The position numbers and the translations under genes are program-made. The notes under the pieces are model-generated. The model did not search any database. It saw nothing but the letters and a program-made list of their open reading frames with translations, and was not told the DNA's origin. Shown one piece after another: positions 16,567 through 25,520 of a stretch of DNA of 64,000 nt. The number at the start of each line of letters is the position of its first letter. Position 1 is the first letter of the stretch. Location of the stretch: the NCBI RefSeq assembly GCF_947331435.1, contig NZ_CAMZOF010000002.1:434001-498000 (forward strand), read 5' to 3'. The stretch comes from Pelagibius sp. Alg239-R121 (GTDB taxonomy: Bacteria; Pseudomonadota; Alphaproteobacteria; Kiloniellales; Kiloniellaceae).

Positions 16567-18090
16567 TCAGTCGATCAGCGCCTTTTGTAACTCCCGTCCG
16601 CGAATTTCGTTCCAGATGCTGCTCACGATGGTCAGCACCGCAGCGATGATCAGGAACGCGGCAATAGGCCGGGAGAAAAAGCCGAGAAAGTCATAGTCCA
16701 TCAGCTGCATTGACTTGGCGAAGGCTGATTCGCCGAGCTTGCCGAGGATCAGGCCGAGCACAATGCCTGCTGCCGAATAACCGGTCCGGCGCAGGAAGAA
16801 CCCGATGGCACCGGCCAGGAACATGACCCAGACATCGACCATGAGATTGCGCAGCGCGTAGGCACCGATTGTCGCGAGCAGCAGGATCCCCGGCGCCAGC
16901 CAGCGGAAAGGCACGTTAAGAATGTGCACAACCGTCTTGGTCTGGAGCCAGCCCAGGAACACGATGCAGAGATTGGCCCAGAACATCGCCGCGAAGGTTA
17001 TCCAGACCAAATCACTGGAGTTGATGAAAATCAACGGCCCTGGCTCCATACCATGGATCTGAAATATTCCCATGATCATGGCGGTCAAGGCGCCGCCCGG
17101 CAGACCAAGTGCCAGCAGAGGAATCATCGCTGCACCGGTTGCCGAATTATTGGCAGTCTCGGAAGCGACCACGCCCGCCAACTCGCCTTTACCGAAGCGC
17201 TCCGGAGTCTTGGACCAACGGACCGCCTGGCTGTACCCCAAAAATGCTGCCAGGGTCGCGCCGATTCCCGGCAGGATACCGGCAAAGAAACCAAGGAACA
17301 TGGAGCGCAGCATGGTAAAGCGAACCGCCCAGAATTCGGCGAGACTCGGGAACTCCAGGTTCGCCTTTGGCCGTTTGCGGTTACCCTCGGCAATGCTCAT
17401 CGCCTGGGTAAAGACTTCGGAGACCGCAAAGAAACCAAGAATCATCGGTATGAAGTGGATTCCTGCCGAGAGATAGTAGGAGGAAAACTCCATACCCAGC
17501 ACCGAGCCTTCATTGAAGCGCGGCACGCCACCGACGGGATCCGTCCCGATAGTTGCAATGATCAGGCCAGCGAAGACCGAAAGCCAGCCTTTCCAAAGTG
17601 TCTCCGCGCCAACCGATGCGGAGACCGCGAGCCCGAAAAAGATCAATGCAAAGATCTCCTGCGGACCGAAGGCGCGCACCGCCCAACCCGCAATTAAGGG
17701 TGTTGCCGCCATCATGACGACGGCCGAGGCCACGCCGCCGATGGCCGAACAGGAAACTGCGGCGCCAATGGCCTTGCCGGACTGGCCCTTGACCGTCATG
17801 GGATAACCGTCAAAGCAGGTCGGTGCATTTTCCGGAGCGCCTGGAATATTAAACAGGATCGCCGTGATCGCGCCGCCGAAGACACCTGAACAGTAGATAA
17901 CTGAAAACAGCATCACCGCATGAGGCGCTTCCATGTTGATGGTAAAGGGAAGCAGGACCGCGCCGAGGGTCAGCATATTTACACCAGGGATGGCCCCGAA
18001 CAACATGCCGCCAATCAATCCCAGTCCGAACAGCATCACTGCGGTCGGGTCCCCGAAAAGTGTCAGCGTACCGCCAATAAATTCAACCAT
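16567..18090 (-). CDS. tctA: Tripartite tricarboxylate transporter large membrane subunit TctA
   Basis: The 507-residue protein is strongly hydrophobic with about twelve membrane segments and TctA signatures: GAIPGVNMLTLGAVLLPFT near the N-terminus, IYCSGVFGGAITAILFNIPGAPENAPTCFDGYPM, and GFFAGILPGIGATLAAFLGY with ASETANNSATGAAMIPLLALGLPGG. It is the ion-coupled permease of a TTT system. It lies 10 bases after tctB. TTT systems import carboxylates, and some are linked to sulfolactate or sulfoacetate catabolism, which fits the operon. Confidence 0.93.
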   Translation of the reverse strand: MVEFIGGTLTLFGDPTAVMLFGLGLIGGMLFGAIPGVNMLTLGAVLLPFTINMEAPHAVMLFSVIYCSGVFGGAITAILFNIPGAPENAPTCFDGYPMTVKGQSGKAIGAAVSCSAIGGVASAVVMMAATPLIAGWAVRAFGPQEIFALIFFGLAVSASVGAETLWKGWLSVFAGLIIATIGTDPVGGVPRFNEGSVLGMEFSSYYLSAGIHFIPMILGFFAVSEVFTQAMSIAEGNRKRPKANLEFPSLAEFWAVRFTMLRSMFLGFFAGILPGIGATLAAFLGYSQAVRWSKTPERFGKGELAGVVASETANNSATGAAMIPLLALGLPGGALTAMIMGIFQIHGMEPGPLIFINSSDLVWITFAAMFWANLCIVFLGWLQTKTVVHILNVPFRWLAPGILLLATIGAYALRNLMVDVWVMFLAGAIGFFLRRTGYSAAGIVLGLILGKLGESAFAKSMQLMDYDFLGFFSRPIAAFLIIAAVLTIVSSIWNEIRGRELQKALID

Positions 18091-18100
18091 CGCACCAGCC

Positions 18101-18706
18101 TCACATTCCGGTTCGGACCAAAGCGATGATCCAGTTATTTATGTCATAGAAGGTTTCGATACGGCCGACCGGCAGCGCCACATAGAAAAAGCGCGTGAAG
18201 ACCAGCAGAACCAGCCCGTAGACCACGAAGGTCACGCCGGCCAAGGCCTTCAGCTTGCGCACTTCCAGCAACAACAGGATGGCGAGAATCAGAAATGGCG
18301 TCGCGACGTAGAAACCGATCTGCGGCGTCGCGTAGAGATAGATGAAGGGTGCGACGAAAACACCGATCCGCTGCAGCCTCGCCCGAAACGACAGGCTCTG
18401 GGAGGCAGCCTCTGGCTCCACTTCTGCCTGCGGATCCACCAAAGGCCGCTTTTTCGTCAGCTTGTAGATCAGTTGCCCTGTCGCACCGAATGCCAGAGCG
18501 GCACAAAGGGCGCGCGGCCAACCAGCCGCACCGAAACGGTACTCGGCAATCGGCTCGTCGAAACCGCCGGTCAGGGAATAGACAACAGCCGCCAGCAGAA
18601 GCCAAAACAGCCATTCCAAAACGGGGCGCGAAAAGAGCGGAAAGATTGAAACCGTCCGGTCCTGCGTTTCGAGTTTTGTATCGGATCGGGTCACGATGGC
18701 CCTCAT
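18101..18706 (-). CDS. tctB: Tripartite tricarboxylate transporter small membrane subunit TctB
   Basis: The 201-residue protein has four hydrophobic segments (about 26-45, 63-80, 118-158, 165-185) with the loose TctB pattern: GWPRALCAALAFGATGQLIYKLT in the first half and GFYVATPFLILAILLLLEVRKLKALAGVTF in the second. It is the small membrane partner of TctA. It is separated from tctC by 222 bases, in which I see no gene and no strong terminator; this may reflect a processing site that allows more binding protein to be made than permease. Confidence 0.85.
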   Translation of the reverse strand: MRAIVTRSDTKLETQDRTVSIFPLFSRPVLEWLFWLLLAAVVYSLTGGFDEPIAEYRFGAAGWPRALCAALAFGATGQLIYKLTKKRPLVDPQAEVEPEAASQSLSFRARLQRIGVFVAPFIYLYATPQIGFYVATPFLILAILLLLEVRKLKALAGVTFVVYGLVLLVFTRFFYVALPVGRIETFYDINNWIIALVRTGM

Positions 18707-18928
18707 GGGTAAGTCGGCATCACTTGACCGACAGATTGTAAACGGCCTTGGGGACGCAACAGCCGGAGATGCCGGTATCAGGATCGGATCGGCGCAGCGA
18801 TGATGCCGCAGGGAACCCTTCGCCGGGACAATGCCAATGCTTGCTCCTCGACTTCGTCAATTTCCAACGAAGGTGTTCCGAACGTCATTTTCGCCACGCC
18901 ACATCCGATGGCACGGCAAGCGGAAAGA

Positions 18929-19933
18929 TTACTTTCCGATTCCCAGTTCCTTGTAGACAGCGCGATAGGTGTCTACCGCGTCGTTGATCAACGTCACCGA
19001 GCCTTCGGTATCCCGATAGCTGTTGATCAGATTCATATATTTTTTCTCGTTAAAGGCCTGAAAACCCTCGGTCTTGAAACCAGCCTCACAGGCAGCGGCC
19101 AAATATTCCATGCGGTCGCGCGGAACGTCGCTCTTGACATAGAACCCACGGAACCGGGTCAAGGCGTCGAAATCAGCCCCGACTTCCTTATGAGTTGGCG
19201 TATCGGCAAAAACGCCTGGACGTTCGTCGAGGAACGTCAGGATCGGCTTCATCGCACCGGAGTCCAAGAACGTACGAACATCGCCCGGCTGTTCAAACAG
19301 GACATCGACATGTCCACCGATCAACGCGCCATAGCGCTCAGCAGGCTTGTCGAATGCGATCTGCTTGACCTTCACACCGAGCGCATTCTGAAGCTGCGAC
19401 ATGACCACCAGCTCCATAGAGCCTACCTTACCCAGATTGGCCATAGAAGCTTGTCCCGGGTTCTCCTTCGCGTATTCGAGAAAGGAATTCCAGTCGGTGA
19501 AACGGTCTTCGTCGCCGCGAATATAAATCTGGCTGAAGGTGATTTGCGTCATGCAGAGCGGAGTCCAATCCTCAGCGGGATTTTCCTTAATGTCACCCTT
19601 TGCATAGGCGGAAATCGCATTGTCGATATGCTCCATCACCGTGTAGCCGTCACCGGGCGAGAGCATGAAATCTGGGATCGCGGCCGTACCGCCACCGCCA
19701 GGTTTATTCACCACCTGAAAGTTCAAACCGGCAACTTCCTCCATGGCTTTGGCCATGGATCGGGCTAGCTGGTCGGAACCGCCCCCAGCACCGAAAGGTA
19801 CAATCATCGTCAGCGGCCGCACACCGAATCCGGCTGGCTTCTCAGGAAGCTCCGCAGCGGAAAGACCCAGCGGCGCAGCCGCAAGTAACAGAGCGCCTAA
19901 GGCAAGACCGCAAGGCTTCATAGATTTGATCAC
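18929..19933 (-). CDS. tctC: Tripartite tricarboxylate transporter periplasmic binding protein TctC
   Basis: A GTG at 19933 follows GGAGG by 6 bases. The 334-residue protein has a Sec signal peptide (about residues 1-27, ending LSAAE) and TctC/Bug-family segments: LTMIVPFGAGGGSDQLARSMAKAME, VVNKPGGGGTAAIPDFMLSPGDGYTVM, and LIGGHVDVLFEQPGDVRTFLDSGAMKPIL. It binds the imported acid in the periplasm. It is the first gene of the putative sulfonate operon and faces the LysR gene at 20123 across a 189-base region holding a LysR-type site. The ligand is not predictable from sequence; context suggests a C2 sulfonated acid. Confidence 0.88.
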   Translation of the reverse strand: MIKSMKPCGLALGALLLAAAPLGLSAAELPEKPAGFGVRPLTMIVPFGAGGGSDQLARSMAKAMEEVAGLNFQVVNKPGGGGTAAIPDFMLSPGDGYTVMEHIDNAISAYAKGDIKENPAEDWTPLCMTQITFSQIYIRGDEDRFTDWNSFLEYAKENPGQASMANLGKVGSMELVVMSQLQNALGVKVKQIAFDKPAERYGALIGGHVDVLFEQPGDVRTFLDSGAMKPILTFLDERPGVFADTPTHKEVGADFDALTRFRGFYVKSDVPRDRMEYLAAACEAGFKTEGFQAFNEKKYMNLINSYRDTEGSVTLINDAVDTYRAVYKELGIGK

Positions 19934-20086
19934 GTTTTTCCTCCCATATGTTTCGCTGGCGAGTGCCGACTTGCACTTCGGCTATTGTAACTGACCTCGA
20001 ACACAACCGTGCGGATCAATCCACCAGGAATGCTATCAAGATAACACCAATTTTTCTTCTACAAAGCGGAATTTTTTTTCGTTATC

Positions 20087-20101
20087 ATCAATAAACTTGA
20101 T
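20087..20101. promoter_or_regulatory. LysR-type operator between tctC and the LysR gene
   Basis: ATCAA-N5-TTGAT is a perfect 5-5-5 dyad containing the T-N11-A pattern of LysR-type sites. It lies 22 bases before the LysR start and about 155 bases upstream of tctC, in an AT-rich stretch, the usual position for autorepression and divergent activation. Confidence 0.6.
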
Positions 20102-20122
20102 ATTTAACTTTGAGAGGCTGCT

Positions 20123-21007
20123 GTGTCTATTAAGCAGTTCAAAGCCCTGGTTGCTGCGAGCCAATACGGATCCTTCAGCGCCGCCGCCGAGATGTTGCAC
20201 CTGACCCAGTCCGCGGTCAGCATGCAGGTCAATGCCTTGGAGCAATCGTTGGGCACCCCCCTGTTCGACCGGAGCCATCGTCCGCTCCGCCTCACGGAGT
20301 CTGGACAGATCGTCCTGACCAAGGCCCGGGAGATCCTGCGTCATTACGATGGAATTCAAGACGCCCTCTCGGAAACTCAACCCTATTCGGGCGTATTTCG
20401 TCTCGGCGCCGTCCCGACGACTTTGACCAACATCCTGCCGCGGACAGTCATGCTGCTGACCGAACGCGAGCCAAGATTGACCCTGAACGTCATTTCGGGT
20501 TTGTCGGGCGCGCTTGCCGAACAGGTGCGCAAAGGCGAACTTGATGCTGCATTGATCAGCGAACCGACCAGCCTGCAAAACGATCTGGATTGGCAGCCCG
20601 TTACACGCCAGAAGATCGTCATCGTCGCTCCGCCAGACTCTACCGAAAGAGATGCCCATGAGGTTTTCGGCGCCCACCCCTATATCCGTTTTAATCGCGG
20701 CGCCTGGGCAGCGCCATTGATCGAGAGCCGCCTGGAAGAAATGGGAATCTCCATGGACACCCGCGCCGAGATCGAATCGATCGAATCAATCTGCATGATG
20801 GTTGCCGCGGGTTTCGGAGCCTCAATCATCCCCGATACAGGCATGCGTATGTCTTTCGCGCCGAGCCTGAGGGTGCTTGAGTTTGGGGCTCCGCCGACCT
20901 TCCGGACCATCGGCCTGCTCTCACGCAGCGACATGCAGAAGGAAAACGCGCGGGCGAAGATTCACGGCGCCTTGACCAACGCAGTGGCTTTCCCCGTCGA
21001 GGGTTAA
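20123..21007 (+). CDS. LysR-family regulator, probable activator of the tct/CoA-ligase operon
   Basis: A GTG start at 20123 follows GAGAGG. The 294-residue protein has the LysR N-terminal winged helix-turn-helix (FKALVAASQYGSFSAAAEMLHLTQSAVSMQVNALEQSLGTPLFDR, residues 5-48) and a substrate-binding-like effector domain (FRLGAVPTTLTNILPRTVMLLT onward). It is divergent from tctC with a LysR-type dyad between them, so it probably senses the imported acid or a metabolite and controls the operon. The effector is unknown. Confidence 0.88.
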   Translation: MSIKQFKALVAASQYGSFSAAAEMLHLTQSAVSMQVNALEQSLGTPLFDRSHRPLRLTESGQIVLTKAREILRHYDGIQDALSETQPYSGVFRLGAVPTTLTNILPRTVMLLTEREPRLTLNVISGLSGALAEQVRKGELDAALISEPTSLQNDLDWQPVTRQKIVIVAPPDSTERDAHEVFGAHPYIRFNRGAWAAPLIESRLEEMGISMDTRAEIESIESICMMVAAGFGASIIPDTGMRMSFAPSLRVLEFGAPPTFRTIGLLSRSDMQKENARAKIHGALTNAVAFPVEG

Positions 21008-21103
21008 GTAGGCAGGACGGGGTTGCAGGTTTGTTTAGGTCGCATTCCTCGCAGCCTGCGATAAGATGCGCCACATAATTTCAGCTGCAGATGCGACCAT
21101 CCC

Positions 21104-21985
21104 ATGCGTTACCAAGTTCCACCTCTCACCGCGCTGCATGCCTTCGAGGCTTCCGCACGGCTTTTGAGCTTTTCCGCGGCTGCGACGGAACTCAACCTCT
21201 CCCAGGCAGCTGTCAGCCATCGGGTACGTATGCTGGAGCAGCATCTCGGGTTTCAACTTTTCGAACGCTTGCCCCGAAGCCTTCGACTGACCGATATGGG
21301 CAGGGCTTATCTTCCCTCGGTTAGAAAGGCGTTCGACGAACTCACCAGCTCGACGGCAAGCCTTTTTGGCCCCGTCGGCGACCGGTCCCTGACCATACGA
21401 GCGCCGATTTCCTACGCCATACTGTGGCTCGCGCCACGCCTGCAATCGTTTCTTCAGGCCCATCCGAGCATTGACATCCGGGTCTGTTCGGCAATCTGGG
21501 CAGAAGGTCTGACACCTGAGGAAACCGACGTTGATATCAGGCTCGGCCGAGGTGACTGGCCAGGTTTCGAAGCCAAGCTGATCCGCAACGAAGCGGCCGT
21601 TCCGTTGTGCAGTCCTCATCATTATGCGGACGGCCTACCTGACAGCGCTGCGGCATTGGCCGACTGCCCCCTCGTGATGACCACCGGCTTTGAAGACCTT
21701 TGGAGCCAGTTCTTTCAAGCCGCTGGTGTCGAAGGCAGCCGAACTAACAGCCGGGTGAACGTCGATACGTCACTCGCAGCCCTGGAACTGGCGGCCACGG
21801 GACCGCGTTGCGCCATGGTCTTGAATTCTTTCGCAGAGTCGTTCGTCGAGTCCGGGCGTCTCGTCGTCCCGGTCGAAGCGGAAATTCCGGTCGAGCTCTC
21901 CCACTACCTGCTAATTCCCGACGGCGAGGTTCGCCAGAAACCGGAAACGTTGCTCTTCCAGGAATGGCTTTTAGAGGAAGCTTGA
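21104..21985 (+). CDS. LysR-family regulator of the GcvA type
   Basis: The 293-residue protein begins PPLTALHAFEASARLLSFSAAATELNLSQAAVSHRVRMLEQHLGFQLFERLPRSLRLTDMG, the characteristic GcvA-like helix-turn-helix, followed by an effector domain with LTIRAPISYAILWLAPRLQSFL and DVDIRLGRGDW. It is read 97 bases after the previous LysR gene and converges on the Ldh_2-family dehydrogenase gene (7 bases between stops). It may regulate the catabolic operon at 21993-28073, although that operon has another LysR gene at its promoter end. Target and effector are unknown. Confidence 0.85.
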   Translation: MRYQVPPLTALHAFEASARLLSFSAAATELNLSQAAVSHRVRMLEQHLGFQLFERLPRSLRLTDMGRAYLPSVRKAFDELTSSTASLFGPVGDRSLTIRAPISYAILWLAPRLQSFLQAHPSIDIRVCSAIWAEGLTPEETDVDIRLGRGDWPGFEAKLIRNEAAVPLCSPHHYADGLPDSAAALADCPLVMTTGFEDLWSQFFQAAGVEGSRTNSRVNVDTSLAALELAATGPRCAMVLNSFAESFVESGRLVVPVEAEIPVELSHYLLIPDGEVRQKPETLLFQEWLLEEA

Positions 21986-21992
21986 GGTGTCG

Positions 21993-23000
21993 CTACGAAA
22001 TATAGCTGGAGATGGTCTCGATCAGCTTCCGGTCCACGGCGACGCCCTCAGCTTCAATGCGCTGGCGGTTCTCCTGCCGGCGTGCCCCCGGCAACCGGGC
22101 GCCTTCCTGTCCTGTGATCGCATCAACGAGTCCTTCAACCCGTTCGGCGAAACCGCCGCCGGACATGGGATCCGGAGCCAGAGCGATAAAACACTGCCCG
22201 GTGCGCGGCGGACCGCCGGCCGTGCCCGCGAAGGGGCTGGCATCCTTGCCGAGGGTGGCGCCGCTCAAGGCAGCTGCCAGTAATTCGACAAGCAACCCAA
22301 CACCAAATCCCTTGTAGCCGCCGCTGGGGGTCATGCTGCCCTGAAGCGCCACCGCCGGATCGGTTGTCGGGTTGCCGTCCGGATCCAAAGCCCAGCCTTC
22401 GGGGATCGCCATCCCTTCCCGGGCGCGCATGGCGATCTCGCTCTTGGCGATTACGCTTGCCGATTGGTCGATCACAATGGCTGCTCCACCCTTACCGTCC
22501 GGCACGCCAACGCCAAAGGGATTGGTGCCGATCACCTTGACCTTGCCACCTACCGGCGCGATTGACGCCGGAGCATTCGTGAAACCCAGGCCCAAGAAAC
22601 CCGCTTCCGCAAGGCGTTCCACGTGATAGCCAAGCACCCCGCAGTTATAAGAGTTATAGACCGTCAGCGCCGCACAGCCGTTTTGACGCGCGGCATCTGT
22701 AAGGGCTTCGAAACCGGCATCGATTGCCGGATGAGCAAAGCCACTGCCGGCATCGACCCGGATCGCTGAAGCAGCGGGGCGGGTCACGGCTGGTACGGCC
22801 TGACCATCGACCTTGCCGCAGCGGACGTGCTCGCAGTAGATCGGCACGTAGAGCAGACCATGGCTGCGAATACCGTCGCGTTCAGCAGCATAGGTGGATT
22901 TCGCGACGGAGGCGGCGGCCTGCACACTGGCCCCGGCGCCACGCAATGCGTCCAGCGCGAGTTGTTCGACTTCCTGCAGGTTGAGTTGCTGCGTCTCCAT
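21993..23000 (-). CDS. Ldh_2 (malate/L-lactate dehydrogenase) family oxidoreductase
   Basis: The 335-residue protein has the family layout: GIRSHGLLYVPIYCEHVRCGKVDG, GFAHPAIDAGFEAL, a conserved NSYNCGVLGYHVERLAEAG segment, FTNAPASIAPVGGKVKVIGTNPFGVGVPDG and PSGGYKGFGVGLLVELLAAALSG. The family reduces 2-oxoacids or cyclic imines with NAD(P)H; members include ureidoglycolate, sulfolactate (ComC), lactate and delta1-pyrroline-2-carboxylate enzymes. As the last gene of a cluster ending in an oxoglutarate-semialdehyde-type aldehyde dehydrogenase, an imino-acid or hydroxyacid role is plausible. Substrate is not decidable here. Confidence 0.85.
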   Translation of the reverse strand: METQQLNLQEVEQLALDALRGAGASVQAAASVAKSTYAAERDGIRSHGLLYVPIYCEHVRCGKVDGQAVPAVTRPAASAIRVDAGSGFAHPAIDAGFEALTDAARQNGCAALTVYNSYNCGVLGYHVERLAEAGFLGLGFTNAPASIAPVGGKVKVIGTNPFGVGVPDGKGGAAIVIDQSASVIAKSEIAMRAREGMAIPEGWALDPDGNPTTDPAVALQGSMTPSGGYKGFGVGLLVELLAAALSGATLGKDASPFAGTAGGPPRTGQCFIALAPDPMSGGGFAERVEGLVDAITGQEGARLPGARRQENRQRIEAEGVAVDRKLIETISSYIS

Positions 23001-23027
23001 AACGTCTTCCCCGTTTCTAGGTATTGA

Positions 23028-23768
23028 TTAATCGTTGTCTCGAAGCCCTGCGCCCGCACCCTGCAGACGCGAGAGCTCGGATGCCGGCACCAGCGTTTCG
23101 GCAACCAAATCCTGGACTCTCCGCCAATCCAGGCCGGAAACCTCCACACCTTGTTCTGCGGCGATCCGGTGGCGCTCGGTATAACTGTCGTTCTTAGTCA
23201 GACCTTGTGTGTTCAACGCATCATCGACCGGCAATATCTCAAGCCTCATGCCACATGCCTGGTCGAACCTGTCCGTGTCGGCGGCCACCATCGCTTCACC
23301 CCCGACCCAAATCGCCAGGACTGAGTCACCGCCTGAAGTCTTGCAGATAAACCGCAGACTCAGATCAGGCCTGATCGGCGCAAGGGCACAGACCTCAGCC
23401 AGAAACAGCAGGGGATTGTCGATGGCCGCGAGATCGACTTGCAGCGCCGGGTGTTTGCCCGCACCGGCGGCACAGACCAGATCACCTGCCGCGGGTCCCG
23501 CATAGAGCGAAGACATCGCCTGATTCTCTGACGGATCGGCGCCGGTCGCTGACCAAAACCCCTGCTCATCCTTCGAAAAGACCGGTGTCGCAACCGTAGC
23601 AGCGGCCAGGCGTTCCAGAGCATCGACACAGAGGGCAACAGATGAAAACCCCGACACCGCCAACCATGCCGCAGCCCGCCCCAGATCTTCCGCCAGGCCA
23701 TATGGCAGGCCTGCACCTGTGCCGGCTTTACGGAGGTTCACCTCGATTTCATTGAGCGAAACAATCAC
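23028..23768 (-). CDS. DUF3726 family protein
   Basis: The likely start is a GTG at 23768 that overlaps the upstream stop (GTGA). The product (246 residues) then opens with IVSLNEIEVNLRKAGTGAGLPYGLAEDLGRAAAWLA, the signature of DUF3726 proteins (SLNEIE...KAARGAG..WGLAEE.G.A..WLA). The rest is a mixed alpha/beta protein without known motifs or signal peptide. Function is unknown. It is translationally coupled to the 566-residue protein upstream and followed 27 bases later by the Ldh_2-family gene. Confidence 0.75.
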   Translation of the reverse strand: MIVSLNEIEVNLRKAGTGAGLPYGLAEDLGRAAAWLAVSGFSSVALCVDALERLAAATVATPVFSKDEQGFWSATGADPSENQAMSSLYAGPAAGDLVCAAGAGKHPALQVDLAAIDNPLLFLAEVCALAPIRPDLSLRFICKTSGGDSVLAIWVGGEAMVAADTDRFDQACGMRLEILPVDDALNTQGLTKNDSYTERHRIAAEQGVEVSGLDWRRVQDLVAETLVPASELSRLQGAGAGLRDND

Positions 23769-25462
23769 GAGATCACCTGCCTGCCGCCGGTTTCCTCCAC
23801 TTGCGGACTTAAGCTCGGGAAACACCAATCGGTCGGATCGAGCACATCGTCGCCGTTCGTGAGATCCTCAGGCAGAGGAGCACCCTGATACATGGTAATG
23901 CGGGTCCAGCGATCAGACTTGGGATCAAACTTGGACGCACCAAAGAACGATAGCTTACAGCGCAGCAAATCGATGGGCAGACAACTCCGGTCGATCAGAT
24001 TGTCGCGGATTTCGCCGTAGGGGTGCCGGGCCATGGTCTGCACTCGGCGTACGACATGGCGAAAACCGGGAACTTGCAGAAGAAACGCCGCAATCGATTC
24101 ATCTGCACCACCCGCATCGATCCAGTCGATGACGGCAGCCTGCAGTTTCTGGATATCGCGGCCGATGGCCAAAGGCATTTCCTTGTCGGCCCCCGGTTCG
24201 GCATAGCGGTCGCCCAACCGTGGCTCCAGCTTTTCTTCCGAGACATACCAGAACTGCCTCTGCGATTCCGGCGCATCGAAGTTCAGTCGCAAGGCCCAGG
24301 CATAATGTGTTTCGAGCAGATGCCTGAGCTCCGCCAAGGTCATGGCCGGCTGGAGTTTGGCGACCGCATCGCTGTTCATGCAGTCGGTCAGGCCATCGAC
24401 CTCATCGCCGTAAGGTTCCAACAGCAGACTGACCAGAAACTCCTGCGCCTCCGTGGAAAGCTCCGCTTCGCACTGTCGGTAGAGCCAGTCCCAGGGTAGA
24501 GCCTGGGACAAGAACCGCGCCTCGTCATCAGCCCATTCGTTCAAGCGCTGCAATTCGCCGCGTAGAACCAATACCCGGTTCATCTGGCGTTCGTCCGCCA
24601 CCGACCATTCTTCAACATGACCGATAGCGCGGGAAAGTAACGACCTGAAACGTGCTAAACGGTGAGATTCCACAGTCGCAAGGCTACGCACGCGCGCCAA
24701 CGCTGTTTCACGCACAGTCACCCAATTGTTGATCAGGATGGGATGGGTCACCAAAAACGGCGCCATGCCCAGGCCGGTCGAGTTGCCGATGCCGATAAAG
24801 CGCCGCAGCTCGGGATCCAATTCAACAAAGCTCTCCGGCGCCCGCGTTCGTGCCACATGCTCAACCAGATCGAGCGTGAAACAGCGGAAGAGATAAACCG
24901 TCAGCATTTCGGCCTGAAAAGGCCCCATTAGTTCCGGACGCGCCTCGATCTTGGCCCGATCGGCAATACCGAACTTGCCATTCCCGTAGACTGCCGTGGT
25001 TCGCATCAGATAGCCGACGTCAACGACCATCGTCCGGTCGGGTTGCCGCCCCTGAGACAAACATTCGACCAGGTGGCCGAAAAAACGGGTGCTCTTGTTC
25101 GCTCGCGACAGAACCAGTTCGCTGGCGAGGAACCGTCCGGCCTCCTGCTTGGGCGCGTTTTGCGACAAGCGCTCAATGTCACCGGAAGTCGGATCGCCGT
25201 CGAACAGCACGAAAGTTGCATCCCAGGCTTCGGCAATCACCCGGTCAGTGCGATCTTCAGGTGCCAGCTCGTGAGAAAAGACGATGAGGGAATAGCGCCG
25301 CTCTCCCCGCGACACCCGATAGACCGCATGGCCGAAACCCTGCGCGTCCAGCTGAAAAAGCGGCCGGTCGAAACGCCAGTCTTCGCGCACCAATCGCCGG
25401 ATCAGAGTCGGCATGAAACTCAGGCGCGATGGAAAAAAGCTTCCCAAGCGCTCAAGCCGCAT
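23765..25462 (-). CDS. Unrecognised 565-residue protein, partner of DUF3726
   Basis: I do not recognise this family. The protein has no signal peptide and no clear membrane segment. It opens LERLGSFFPSRLSFMPTLIRRLVREDWRFDRPLFQLDAQGFGHAVYRV, followed by a compact beta-rich part (RRYSLIVFSHELAPEDRTDRVIAEAWDATFVLFDG). Then come long helical, Arg- and Glu-rich segments (RFRSLLSRAIGHVEEWSVADERQMNRVLVLRGELQRLNEW), and the C-terminus has several Cys and Trp. The start may be this ATG or a GTG three bases earlier; no strong ribosome binding site is visible. It lies 58 bases after the dipeptidase-like gene and overlaps the DUF3726 gene by four bases, so the two probably act together. Confidence 0.6.
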   Translation of the reverse strand: MRLERLGSFFPSRLSFMPTLIRRLVREDWRFDRPLFQLDAQGFGHAVYRVSRGERRYSLIVFSHELAPEDRTDRVIAEAWDATFVLFDGDPTSGDIERLSQNAPKQEAGRFLASELVLSRANKSTRFFGHLVECLSQGRQPDRTMVVDVGYLMRTTAVYGNGKFGIADRAKIEARPELMGPFQAEMLTVYLFRCFTLDLVEHVARTRAPESFVELDPELRRFIGIGNSTGLGMAPFLVTHPILINNWVTVRETALARVRSLATVESHRLARFRSLLSRAIGHVEEWSVADERQMNRVLVLRGELQRLNEWADDEARFLSQALPWDWLYRQCEAELSTEAQEFLVSLLLEPYGDEVDGLTDCMNSDAVAKLQPAMTLAELRHLLETHYAWALRLNFDAPESQRQFWYVSEEKLEPRLGDRYAEPGADKEMPLAIGRDIQKLQAAVIDWIDAGGADESIAAFLLQVPGFRHVVRRVQTMARHPYGEIRDNLIDRSCLPIDLLRCKLSFFGASKFDPKSDRWTRITMYQGAPLPEDLTNGDDVLDPTDWCFPSLSPQVEETGGRQVIS

Positions 25463-25520
25463 CACCTGATCGGGAGACCGAAGGGCAACAACCGGGTCTT
25501 CCCAGTTCTTATGAATGTGA

